Below, one piece after another: positions 1-6,463 of a DNA stretch of 17,627 nt. How positions within the stretch are numbered: the first letter of the stretch is position 1; every line of letters starts with the position of its first letter. The notes under the pieces were generated by a model. It had not been told where the DNA came from. It was given only the letters and a program-made list of their open reading frames with translations, and searched no databases. The position numbers were made by a program, and so were the translations under genes. This DNA is from Betaproteobacteria bacterium (GTDB lineage Bacteria > Pseudomonadota > Gammaproteobacteria > Burkholderiales > Thiobacillaceae), in NCBI GenBank assembly GCA_020049245.1, contig JAIFLB010000092.1:1-17627 (forward strand). Direction: 5' to 3'.

Positions 1-1
1 G

Positions 2-466
2 CTGGTGGTGCACACGCTGTCCAAATCCTATTCGCTGGCCGGACTGCGCGTCGGTTATGCCATCGGTCAGGCCGAACTGATCCAGGCGCTGGCCCGCGTC
101 AAGGACAGCTTCAATTCCTATCCGCTCGACCGCTTCGCACAAGCCGGCGCCGCTGCCAGCATGGCCGACCGGGACTGGTTCGACAGCTGCCGAAAGCAGG
201 TTATCGCCAGCCGTACCCGCCTGGTGGACGCACTGGCTGAACTGGGTTTCAGCGTGCTGCCTTCCGGCGCCAACTTCGTTTTTGCGCGTCATCCCGCGTT
301 TGCCGGTGCCGATCTGGCTGCCGCGTTGCGCGAGCGCGGCATCATCGTCCGCCATTTCAGCAAGCCGCAGCGCATCGATCCGTTCCTGCGCATCACCGTG
401 GGCACCGATCCGCAATGTGATGAACTGCTGGCGGCATTGCGGGAAATCCTCGGCAAGTGCGGTTAA
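2..466 (+). CDS. hisC: Histidinol-phosphate aminotransferase, C-terminal part (5' truncated by window)
   Basis: This is the last 154 residues of a class-II type PLP aminotransferase, open at the left window edge in frame 2. HisC converts imidazole-acetol phosphate plus glutamate to histidinol phosphate in the cytoplasm. The TLSKSYSLAGLR segment carries the lysine (codon at 23-25) that forms the Schiff base with PLP. The late LRITVGT segment holds the arginine that binds the substrate carboxylate or phosphate in this family. Identity rests on these motifs plus the following hisB-hisH-hisA-hisF genes. The TAA stop (464-466) is part of the TTAA at the left border of the inverted-repeat element at 463-632, so the hisC end and the element junction coincide. 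The true start lies outside the window. Confidence 0.93.
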   Translation: MVVHTLSKSYSLAGLRVGYAIGQAELIQALARVKDSFNSYPLDRFAQAGAAASMADRDWFDSCRKQVIASRTRLVDALAELGFSVLPSGANFVFARHPAFAGADLAAALRERGIIVRHFSKPQRIDPFLRITVGTDPQCDELLAALREILGKCG

Positions 467-632
467 CCCGGATATTTCATGAATACTTGCGCGCCCTCGC
501 TGGTCCCTTGTCCTCACTGGAAAGTTTCCCTCCGTCGGGCGTATGAATAACTACGCCACTCCTTCGAGAAATTTCCATTGCAAACAAGCTCCTGCGCGAT
601 CATCACGCGAATTCATGAAATATCCGGGTTAA
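463..632. mobile_element. 170-bp fold-back MITE-like element with 22-bp perfect terminal inverted repeats
   Basis: Positions 463-484 and 611-632 are exact reverse complements over 22 bp, beginning TTAACCCGGATATTTC on the left. TTAA stands at both outer borders. It may be a 4-bp target duplication, or simply part of the repeat, because TTAA is itself palindromic. The interior also folds: GGCGTA (538-543) pairs with TACGCC (552-557), and an imperfect extension joins the stretch from about 505 to that ending near 590. The whole unit could therefore form one long hairpin in DNA or RNA. It has no coding capacity. It splits hisC from hisB in an otherwise tight operon. The likely identity is a non-autonomous miniature element mobilised by a transposase encoded elsewhere. 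The family is not recognised with certainty. Confidence 0.8.
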
Positions 633-660
633 ACTCAAATTCCTTGGAGCAAGACACTTT

Positions 661-1248
661 ATGCGCACAGCCACGGTAAGTCGGGACACGCTGGAAACCC
701 AGATTCGCGTCAGCATCAATCTGGATGGCACCGGCAAGGCGGCGTTCCAGACCGGACTGCCGTTTCTCGACCATATGCTCGATCAGGTGGCGCGCCACGG
801 TCTGGTCGATCTCGACATCGACGCCAAGGGCGATCTGCATATCGATGCGCACCATACCGCCGAAGACATCGGCATCACGCTGGGCCAGGCTTTCGCCCAG
901 GCGGTCGGCAACAAAAAGGGCATCCGCCGTTACGGTCATGCCTATGTGCCGCTCGACGAAGCGCTGTCGCGCGTGGTGATCGACCTGTCCGGTCGCCCAG
1001 GCATGGAATACAACATCGAATTCACCCGTGCCCGCATCGGTGATTTCGATGTCGATCTGTTCCGCGAATTCTTCCAGGGCTTCATCAATCACGCCGGCGT
1101 CACGCTGCACATCGACAATCTGCGCGGCATCAACGCGCACCATCAGGCCGAAACCGTGTTCAAGGCCTTCGGCCGGGCGCTGCGCATGGCGCTGGAAGTC
1201 GATCCGCGCATGGGCGATGCGATGCCATCAACCAAGGGTTCGCTGTAA
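661..1248 (+). CDS. hisB: Imidazoleglycerol-phosphate dehydratase
   Basis: HisB dehydrates imidazoleglycerol phosphate to imidazole-acetol phosphate, a manganese-dependent step in histidine synthesis. The protein has 195 aa, the normal size of the monofunctional enzyme, with no fused histidinol-phosphatase domain as in enteric bacteria. The family's metal-binding repeats are visible: FLDHMLDQVARHG and DAHHTAEDIG in the first half, then FINHAGVTLH and NAHHQAETVFKAFGRAL in the second. The ATG follows a weak GGAG at about 644-647. The upstream spacer is filled mainly by the inverted-repeat element at 463-632, so the native hisC-hisB spacing has been altered. The stop overlaps the hisH start as TAATG, which implies translational coupling. 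Confidence 0.97.
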   Translation: MRTATVSRDTLETQIRVSINLDGTGKAAFQTGLPFLDHMLDQVARHGLVDLDIDAKGDLHIDAHHTAEDIGITLGQAFAQAVGNKKGIRRYGHAYVPLDEALSRVVIDLSGRPGMEYNIEFTRARIGDFDVDLFREFFQGFINHAGVTLHIDNLRGINAHHQAETVFKAFGRALRMALEVDPRMGDAMPSTKGSL

Positions 1249-1910
1249 TGCCTGCGGATGTCGCCATCATCGATTACGGCATGGGCAACCTGCTGTCCGT
1301 GTCGAAAGCGTTTGAGCACGTCGCGCCCTTGGCTGACATCGTGGTCACTGCTGATCCAGCGGTTATCGCGGCGGCGACGCGGGTGGTGTTTCCCGGTGTC
1401 GGTGCAATGCCGGACTGCATGCGTGAACTGGCGGCACGTGGTTTGACCGAGGTGATCAAGCAAGCTGCCGCGAACAAACCTTTCCTGGGAATTTGCCTGG
1501 GTATGCAAGCCTTGTTCGCGCACAGCGAAGAGGGCAATTGCGTCGGTCTCGGTCTGTTGCCCGGCAATGTGAAGTTGTTCCCCGCTGATGCCATGAAGGA
1601 TGCGGACGGCAGCAAACTGAAAGTGCCGCACATTGGTTGGAATCAGGTGCATCAGGCTGCGGAAGGTGAAAATCGACATCCGATGTGGGCGGGTATCGAA
1701 GATGGCGCCCGTTTCTATTTTGTCCACAGCTACTATGCCGAGCCTGCCGATCCGGCGATGGTGGCCGGGTTCACCCATTACCCGTTTGCATTTACCTGTG
1801 CGGTGGCGCGTGACAATGTGTTTGCCGTGCAGTTTCACCCCGAGAAGAGTCAGGCCGCGGGCCTGCGTCTGCTCGCCAATTTCATAACTTGGGAAGGCAA
1901 TCAAAGGTAA
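1248..1910 (+). CDS. hisH: Imidazole glycerol phosphate synthase, glutamine amidotransferase subunit
   Basis: HisH releases ammonia from glutamine and channels it to HisF for ring closure to imidazoleglycerol phosphate and AICAR. It is a 220-aa class-I glutamine amidotransferase. The nucleophilic cysteine is C83 in GICLGMQ, and the His/Glu pair is H197/E199 in QFHPEKS. The oxyanion-strand region PGVGAM appears at about residues 49-54. The start overlaps the hisB stop by one base. The gene ends 4 bp before hisA, and HisF is encoded two genes downstream, so both synthase subunits come from one transcript. Confidence 0.97.
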   Translation: MPADVAIIDYGMGNLLSVSKAFEHVAPLADIVVTADPAVIAAATRVVFPGVGAMPDCMRELAARGLTEVIKQAAANKPFLGICLGMQALFAHSEEGNCVGLGLLPGNVKLFPADAMKDADGSKLKVPHIGWNQVHQAAEGENRHPMWAGIEDGARFYFVHSYYAEPADPAMVAGFTHYPFAFTCAVARDNVFAVQFHPEKSQAAGLRLLANFITWEGNQR

Positions 1911-1914
1911 GGCC

Positions 1915-2658
1915 ATGCTTATCATTCCGGCGATCGATCTCAAAGATGGTCAATGTGTTCGTCTTAAACAGGGCGAAATGGACAGCGCAACTGTGTTTTC
2001 TGCTAATCCGGCGGAAATGGCTGGCAAGTGGCTGGCGAACGGTGCCAGGCGCCTGCATCTTGTCGACCTGAACGGCGCTTTCGCCGGCAAGCCGGTCAAC
2101 GAGAAGGCAATCAAGGCGATTACCGATGAACTGGGTGATGAGATCCCGGTGCAGCTGGGCGGCGGCATTCGCGACCTGGATACCATCGAACGCTATCTTG
2201 ATGACGGCATCACCTTCGTCATCATCGGCAGCGCGGCAGTCAAGAACCCAGGCTTTTTACGTGATGCCTGCACGGCCTTTCCAGGCCACATCATCGTCGG
2301 TCTGGATGCGAAGGACGGCAAGGTGGCGGTCGAGGGCTGGTCGAAAGTCACCGGCCATGATGTCATTGATCTGGCCAAGCGGTTCCAGGATTACGGCGTG
2401 GAATCCATTGTTTATACCGATATCGGTCGTGACGGCATGCTGTCCGGCGTCAACATCGAAGCCACGGTGCGTTTGGCGCAGGCGCTGAACATCCCGGTCA
2501 TTGCCAGCGGCGGCGTGACCAATCTGGATGATGTGCGCAACCTTTGCGCCGTCGAAGGCGAGGGCATCATGGGCGCCATCACCGGCCGCGCGATCTACGA
2601 AGGCACGCTGGATTTCACCGCCGCGCAAGCGCTGGCGGATGAGTTGAGCGGGGCATAA
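1915..2658 (+). CDS. hisA: Phosphoribosylformimino-5-aminoimidazole carboxamide ribotide isomerase
   Basis: HisA is the (beta-alpha)8-barrel isomerase that opens the ribose of ProFAR to PRFAR by an Amadori rearrangement. At 247 aa it is standard length. The catalytic pair is visible: D8 in IPAIDLKDG at the first strand and D169 in YTDIGRDG in the second half. Phosphate-binding glycine loops are LGGGIRD (about 81-87) and ASGGV (about 197-201). The half-barrel similarity to HisF downstream is normal, since the two genes are ancient paralogues. An ATG start follows 4 bp after hisH. A 21-bp gap separates it from hisF. Confidence 0.97.
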   Translation: MLIIPAIDLKDGQCVRLKQGEMDSATVFSANPAEMAGKWLANGARRLHLVDLNGAFAGKPVNEKAIKAITDELGDEIPVQLGGGIRDLDTIERYLDDGITFVIIGSAAVKNPGFLRDACTAFPGHIIVGLDAKDGKVAVEGWSKVTGHDVIDLAKRFQDYGVESIVYTDIGRDGMLSGVNIEATVRLAQALNIPVIASGGVTNLDDVRNLCAVEGEGIMGAITGRAIYEGTLDFTAAQALADELSGA

Positions 2659-2679
2659 CTTAACTAAACCGAATCAACA

Positions 2680-3450
2680 GTGCCGCTCGCCAAACGCATC
2701 ATTCCCTGTCTTGACGTGACCAACGGCCGCGTTGTCAAAGGCGTCAATTTCGTCAATCTGCGCGATGCCGGCGATCCGGTCGAAATCGCCAAGCGGTATG
2801 ACGAGCAGGGCGCCGACGAACTGACTTTCCTCGACATTACTGCGACTTCCGACAACCGCGATCTGATCCTGCACATCATCGAGGCGGTGGCTGCGCAGGT
2901 ATTCATTCCACTCACCGTCGGCGGCGGCGTGCGGGCGGTGGAAGATGTGCGGCGGCTGTTGCATGCCGGCGCCGACAAGGTGTCGATCAACACGGCGGCG
3001 GTGTTCAATCCGCAACTGGTCAAAGACTGCTCGGACCGTTTCGGCTCACAGTGCATCGTGGTGGCCATCGATGCCAAACAAACTGTCTGGGGCGCGGCGC
3101 CGAAATGGGAAATCTTCACCCACGGCGGACGCAAGCCGACCGGCCTGGATGCGGTGGAATGGGCGAAGAAAATGCAGGACCTGGGCGCAGGCGAAATCCT
3201 GCTGACCAGCATGGATCGCGATGGCGCCAAGATCGGCTTCGATTTGAATCTGACGCGCGCGATTTCAGATGCGTTGAATATTCCAGTCATCGCCAGCGGC
3301 GGTGTCGGCAATCTGCAGCATCTGTCGGATGGCGTGAAAATGGGCGGCGCCGATGCGGTTCTGGCGGCGAGCATCTTTCACTTCGGCGAGTACACCGTCG
3401 AACAAGCTAAAAAGCATATGCGGGAACAGGGAATCGAGGTGCGTTTGTGA
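2680..3450 (+). CDS. hisF: Imidazole glycerol phosphate synthase, cyclase subunit
   Basis: HisF is the cyclase half of the HisH-HisF synthase and uses HisH-derived ammonia to close the imidazole ring. The 256-aa barrel starts MPLAKRIIPCLDV, with the first catalytic aspartate at D12 and the second at D131 in VVAIDAK. The phosphate loops are VGGGVR (about 80-85) and ASGGVG near the C-terminus. I chose the GTG at 2680 because it gives the conserved HisF N-terminus, and no upstream ATG does. The last bases form GTGA with the hisI start, a 4-bp overlap. Confidence 0.97.
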   Translation: MPLAKRIIPCLDVTNGRVVKGVNFVNLRDAGDPVEIAKRYDEQGADELTFLDITATSDNRDLILHIIEAVAAQVFIPLTVGGGVRAVEDVRRLLHAGADKVSINTAAVFNPQLVKDCSDRFGSQCIVVAIDAKQTVWGAAPKWEIFTHGGRKPTGLDAVEWAKKMQDLGAGEILLTSMDRDGAKIGFDLNLTRAISDALNIPVIASGGVGNLQHLSDGVKMGGADAVLAASIFHFGEYTVEQAKKHMREQGIEVRL

Positions 3451-3839
3451 GCAATGATGCATGGTTGAACAAGGTCAACTGGTCGGAGGATGGGCTGGTG
3501 CCGGCCATCGCCCAGGATGCGGAAAATGGCGACATCCTGATGGTCGCCTGGATGAATCGTGATGCACTGAAACAAACGGTTCAGCTGGGGGAGGCAGTTT
3601 ACTGGTCGCGTTCGCGCAAGAAGCTATGGCACAAGGGGGAAGAATCCGGCCATACGCAGAAGGTCAAGGAAATCCGCCTGGATTGTGATGAAGATGTCGT
3701 CTTGCTGAAAATTGAACAGGTTGGTGGCATTGCCTGTCATACCGGTCGTCGTAGCTGTTTCTTCCAGCGTCTGGACAAGGGCAAATGGGTTGCCGTCGAC
3801 CCAGTGCTGAAAGACCCGCACGAGATTTATAAAAAGTGA
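3447..3839 (+). CDS. hisI: Phosphoribosyl-AMP cyclohydrolase
   Basis: HisI hydrolyses the purine ring of phosphoribosyl-AMP, the third step of histidine synthesis. The 130-aa protein is the stand-alone form, with HisE encoded separately, unlike the fused HisIE of enterics. Visible signatures are YWSRSRKKLWHKGEESG (from about residue 52), the metal-binding run D79/D81/D83 with C80, and the cysteine motif ACHTGRRSC giving C97 and C104. The start is a GTG inside the hisF stop (GTGA), and the stop overlaps the hisE GTG in the same way. The three cysteines and aspartate triad match the zinc/magnesium enzyme family. Confidence 0.96.
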   Translation: MSNDAWLNKVNWSEDGLVPAIAQDAENGDILMVAWMNRDALKQTVQLGEAVYWSRSRKKLWHKGEESGHTQKVKEIRLDCDEDVVLLKIEQVGGIACHTGRRSCFFQRLDKGKWVAVDPVLKDPHEIYKK

Positions 3840-4180
3840 GTGACGCTTCGGTGAACAACGACATACTCGACCGTCTTGCGCTGACACTGGAAGCGCGCAA
3901 GCAGGCAGATCCGCAGAGTTCCTATGTGGCGAAGCTTTACCACAAGGGGCTGGATGCGATCCTGAAGAAAGTCGCTGAGGAAGCGGCGGAAACCATCATG
4001 GCGGCGAAAGATGGCGTTCGCGAAAAAATCATCTATGAAACCGCTGACCTGTGGTTTCATTCGATGGTTTTGTTGGCCCAACAAGGCATCCATCCGGATG
4101 AAATCCTGAATGAGTTGGCGCGGCGCGAAGGTTTATCCGGCATCGTCGAAAAAGCCAGTCGCGGCAAGGATACGAAATGA
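3836..4180 (+). CDS. hisE: Phosphoribosyl-ATP pyrophosphohydrolase
   Basis: HisE removes pyrophosphate from phosphoribosyl-ATP, the step before HisI. It is a 114-aa all-helical MazG-like protein. The acidic magnesium-binding helix is AILKKVAEEAAETIMAAK (about residues 41-58), followed by the second acidic helix YETADLWFHSMVLL. I chose the GTG at 3836 because it makes the same GTGA overlap seen at hisF/hisI. A second GTG at 3851 is a possible alternative that would remove five residues. The gene ends in an ATGA overlap with the HIT gene. Confidence 0.95.
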   Translation: MSDASVNNDILDRLALTLEARKQADPQSSYVAKLYHKGLDAILKKVAEEAAETIMAAKDGVREKIIYETADLWFHSMVLLAQQGIHPDEILNELARREGLSGIVEKASRGKDTK

Positions 4181-4515
4181 GCGAAGACTGTATTTTCTGC
4201 AAGATCGTGGCGGGCGAGATTCCAGCCAAAAAGATTTATGAAGACAGCGATCTGATTGCGTTTCACGACATACATCCGGTTGCTCCGGTGCATTTCATGA
4301 TCGTGCCGAAGGAACACATCGCCTCCTTGGCTGACGCGCACGCGCGGCATGAAATGCTGCTCGGCCGTATTCTGCTGTTGGCGCCGGTGCTGGCGAAGGA
4401 GCAGGGGTTGCATGAGGGTTTCCGGACCATCATCAACACCGGCAAGGGTGGCGGCCAGGAAGTCATGCATTTGCATGTTCACATCATTGGCGGCGGCAGT
4501 CAGCGCGCCATGTGA
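4177..4515 (+). CDS. HIT-family (HINT-type) purine nucleotide hydrolase
   Basis: This 112-aa protein is a HINT-branch histidine-triad protein. Family members hydrolyse AMP linked to amines such as AMP-lysine or phosphoramidates. The triad is H98-H100-H102 in MHLHVHIIGG. C5 and C8 in CIFCKI, together with downstream histidines, resemble the zinc site seen in many HIT proteins. It overlaps hisE by ATGA, so it is translated from the his transcript, yet it has no known role in histidine synthesis. This position between hisE and tatA is recurrent in betaproteobacteria. The physiological substrate cannot be told from sequence. Confidence 0.92.
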   Translation: MSEDCIFCKIVAGEIPAKKIYEDSDLIAFHDIHPVAPVHFMIVPKEHIASLADAHARHEMLLGRILLLAPVLAKEQGLHEGFRTIINTGKGGGQEVMHLHVHIIGGGSQRAM

Positions 4516-4567
4516 TTTTCAGGTTCGTCTCGACAGGGACGGCCATTTTTTATTGAGGAGTTGAGTT

Positions 4568-4795
4568 ATGGGTTCATTCAGCATCTGGCATTGGCTGATC
4601 GTTTTGGCTGTGGTTCTGGTGGTTTTCGGCACCAAGAAGTTACGCAACGTGGGCAGTGATCTGGGCGGTGCGGTGAAAGGTTTCAAGGACGCGATGGCGG
4701 AAGAAAAGAACAAGCCATCGGAATTGCCACGTCAGGACAACGAGTCCAGCGGCACGACGATCGAGGGTGAGGTCAAGGACAAGCAGCATCACTGA
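4568..4795 (+). CDS. tatA: Sec-independent protein translocase subunit TatA
   Basis: TatA forms the variable-size pore that moves folded twin-arginine proteins across the inner membrane. At 75 aa it shows the family layout: one N-terminal membrane helix (IWHWLIVLAVVLVVF, about residues 6-20), the FGTKKLRNVGSDLGGAVKGF hinge and amphipathic helix, and a polar charged tail. A good ribosome-binding site (GAGGAG) lies about 10 bases before the ATG. The 52-bp gap after the HIT gene shows no clear terminator, so read-through from the his genes is likely. Confidence 0.95.
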   Translation: MGSFSIWHWLIVLAVVLVVFGTKKLRNVGSDLGGAVKGFKDAMAEEKNKPSELPRQDNESSGTTIEGEVKDKQHH

Positions 4796-4858
4796 TGTTT
4801 TATTGGCCATGCCATGTGTCGATACGCTTGTTTTTCAACCTGAATTCGGTGTGCCCAG

Positions 4859-5362
4859 ATGTTTGACATAGGTTTCTCCGAATTGATGCTGATCGGCATC
4901 GTCGCGCTGGTGGTCATCGGCCCCGAACGATTGCCCAAGGTCGCGCGTACCGCCGGCCAGTGGATCGGGAAACTCAACCGCTATGTGTCGCAGGTGAAGC
5001 AGGATATCGACCGCGACATTAAGCTGGAGGAGTTGCGCAAGATGCAGCAGGAAATGAAAGATACCGCGCAGCGTTACGAGATCATGGCGGGCGACACCAA
5101 GCGCGAGATCGAAACCGTCGTCGAGCAGGAAACTGGCCAGATCAGCCGTGTCATGCAGGCGATGAGTGCCACCGACGGTGGCCTGTCGATGCAGGAATGG
5201 GACAAGATCAAGGCCGAGGAAGCGGCCGCTGCCGCGCAGCCGGCGTTGGCCAGAGATGCGAACGGTGGCGTTGCGCCGGCCGCCGCAAGCGAGGAAACCC
5301 AACCAGTTCCGACGGTTGTAAAAGCCTCCGCGCCTCCTACAGACACTAAAGTCGCTGGCTGA
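4859..5362 (+). CDS. tatB: Sec-independent protein translocase subunit TatB
   Basis: TatB binds twin-arginine precursors together with TatC. The 167-aa protein begins MFDIGFSELMLIGIVALVVIGPERLP, with one membrane helix followed by the conserved ERLP and an amphipathic helix (AGQWIGKLNRYVSQVKQDI). A long charged, probably coiled-coil stretch follows (about residues 45-120), then an Ala/Pro-rich tail. The FSEL N-terminus and longer cytoplasmic part separate it from TatA. No strong ribosome-binding site is visible before the ATG. It lies 63 bp after tatA and 5 bp before tatC. Confidence 0.95.
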   Translation: MFDIGFSELMLIGIVALVVIGPERLPKVARTAGQWIGKLNRYVSQVKQDIDRDIKLEELRKMQQEMKDTAQRYEIMAGDTKREIETVVEQETGQISRVMQAMSATDGGLSMQEWDKIKAEEAAAAAQPALARDANGGVAPAAASEETQPVPTVVKASAPPTDTKVAG

Positions 5363-5367
5363 ACCGC

Positions 5368-6192
5368 ATGAGCATCGATGGTACGGAAACCTTTATTTCG
5401 CATTTGATCGAACTGCGCGATCGCCTGCTGAAGGCGGTCATCGCGTGGATCGTGTTGTTCGTCTGCCTATTTCCATTCGCCAGTGATCTCTACGCGGTGC
5501 TGGCGCAGCCGTTGATCGACAAGTTGCCGCAAGGTGGCCAGATGATCGCGACCGAAGTGGTGACGCCATTTTTTGTGCCGATCAAGGTGGCGATGATGAC
5601 CGCTTTTCTTGGCGCGCTGCCAGTGATCCTTTATCAGATATGGGCATTCATCGCCCCCGGTTTGTATGCTCATGAACGCAAGCTGGTCGTGCCGATGGTT
5701 CTTGCCAGTCTGGTCCTGTTCGCCTGCGGCATGGCATTCGCCTACTTCCTGGTTTTCCCGGTGGTATTTGGCTTCATTGTTGGCATTGCGCCAGTGGGCG
5801 TGGCGGTGATGACCGATATCGGCAAATACCTGGATTTCGTCATCACCATGTTCCTTGCCTTCGGCATCACCTTTGAAGTACCCATCGTGGTGGTTGCGCT
5901 GGCTATTACCGGCATGGTCGAAATCGCCAAGTTCAAGGAGGCCCGGCCTTACGTCATCGTCGGCGCTTTTGTTATCGGTGCCATCTTCACGCCACCGGAT
6001 GTGATTTCTCAGATCATGCTCGCAGTGCCACTCTGGTTGTTGTATGAACTGGGCATCATCGTCGCGGGCTGGATGGTCAAGACCCGGAAGACGCCGCCAC
6101 AGGTAGAGGACGAGCCTTACTCGCCGATGTCCGAGGCTGATCTGGATGGTGAATTGGACCGCATTGAAGAAGAGCAGAAGAAGCTGACTTGA
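5368..6192 (+). CDS. tatC: Sec-independent protein translocase subunit TatC
   Basis: TatC is the polytopic receptor for the twin-arginine signal peptide. The 274-aa protein has six predicted membrane segments. Residues important in E. coli TatC appear at the same numbers here: E15 in HLIELRDRL, E103 in APGLYAHERK, E170 in FGITFEVP, and D211 in TPPDVISQ. The C-terminal tail after residue 240 is acidic and cytoplasmic. It is the last gene of the his-HIT-tat run, and a strong intrinsic terminator begins 25 bp after its stop. Confidence 0.97.
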   Translation: MSIDGTETFISHLIELRDRLLKAVIAWIVLFVCLFPFASDLYAVLAQPLIDKLPQGGQMIATEVVTPFFVPIKVAMMTAFLGALPVILYQIWAFIAPGLYAHERKLVVPMVLASLVLFACGMAFAYFLVFPVVFGFIVGIAPVGVAVMTDIGKYLDFVITMFLAFGITFEVPIVVVALAITGMVEIAKFKEARPYVIVGAFVIGAIFTPPDVISQIMLAVPLWLLYELGIIVAGWMVKTRKTPPQVEDEPYSPMSEADLDGELDRIEEEQKKLT

Positions 6193-6217
6193 TGCGCTGT
6201 TCTAGTGCGTGCTAGTA

Positions 6218-6248
6218 AATAACGCCCCTCGATGGGGCGTTATTTTTT
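6218..6248 (+). terminator. Rho-independent terminator after tatC
   Basis: An 11-bp perfect stem, AATAACGCCCC (6218-6228) with GGGGCGTTATT (6234-6244), closes a 5-base loop and is followed by a run of T to 6248. It ends the his-HIT-tat transcription unit. The A-rich 5' side gives a partial reverse signal, but no minus-strand gene approaches it. Confidence 0.93.
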
Positions 6249-6402
6249 CAGTTGGCATGCGGCTGCTGCAATTGAATGCGCTTGCTGGTCCTGACAAGTA
6301 CTGGTCTGTTTAAATAAATCATCAATAAATAGAATTAACCCATTGTTTTTTAATGGCTTGAAACGCACGTACTCAGTTCGGGTGCATTGCGCCCCAAGAT
6401 AA

Positions 6403-6417
6403 GGCACGGCTCTTGCT
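6403..6417 (+). promoter_or_regulatory. Sigma-54 (RpoN) -24/-12 promoter for amtB
   Basis: GGCACGGCTCTTGCT matches the RpoN consensus (TGGCACG-N4-TTGCW) except for the first T. The invariant GG (6403-6404) and GC (6415-6416) are separated by exactly ten bases. Transcription would start near 6427, between this site and the amtB ribosome-binding site. This points to nitrogen-responsive expression through an NtrC-type activator. I did not find a clean NtrC dyad upstream. Confidence 0.88.
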
Positions 6418-6463
6418 TTAAATGTCCGGTTTTACGAATTCAGACCTTTCAGGAGAGTCATTC

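Noticed and set aside
613..1143. Minus-strand open frame of 176 codons opposite hisB
   Set aside because: It is a shadow of hisB and runs into the inverted-repeat element, with no family resemblance.
6270..6290. NtrC-like site TGCGCTTGCTGGTCC upstream of amtB
   Set aside because: The half-sites are poor and the spacing is one base short of the consensus.
6422..6463. In-frame ATG at 6422 as the amtB start
   Set aside because: It lies before the transcription start predicted from the sigma-54 promoter and lacks a ribosome-binding site; the ATG at 6464 has AGGAGA and fits the family.
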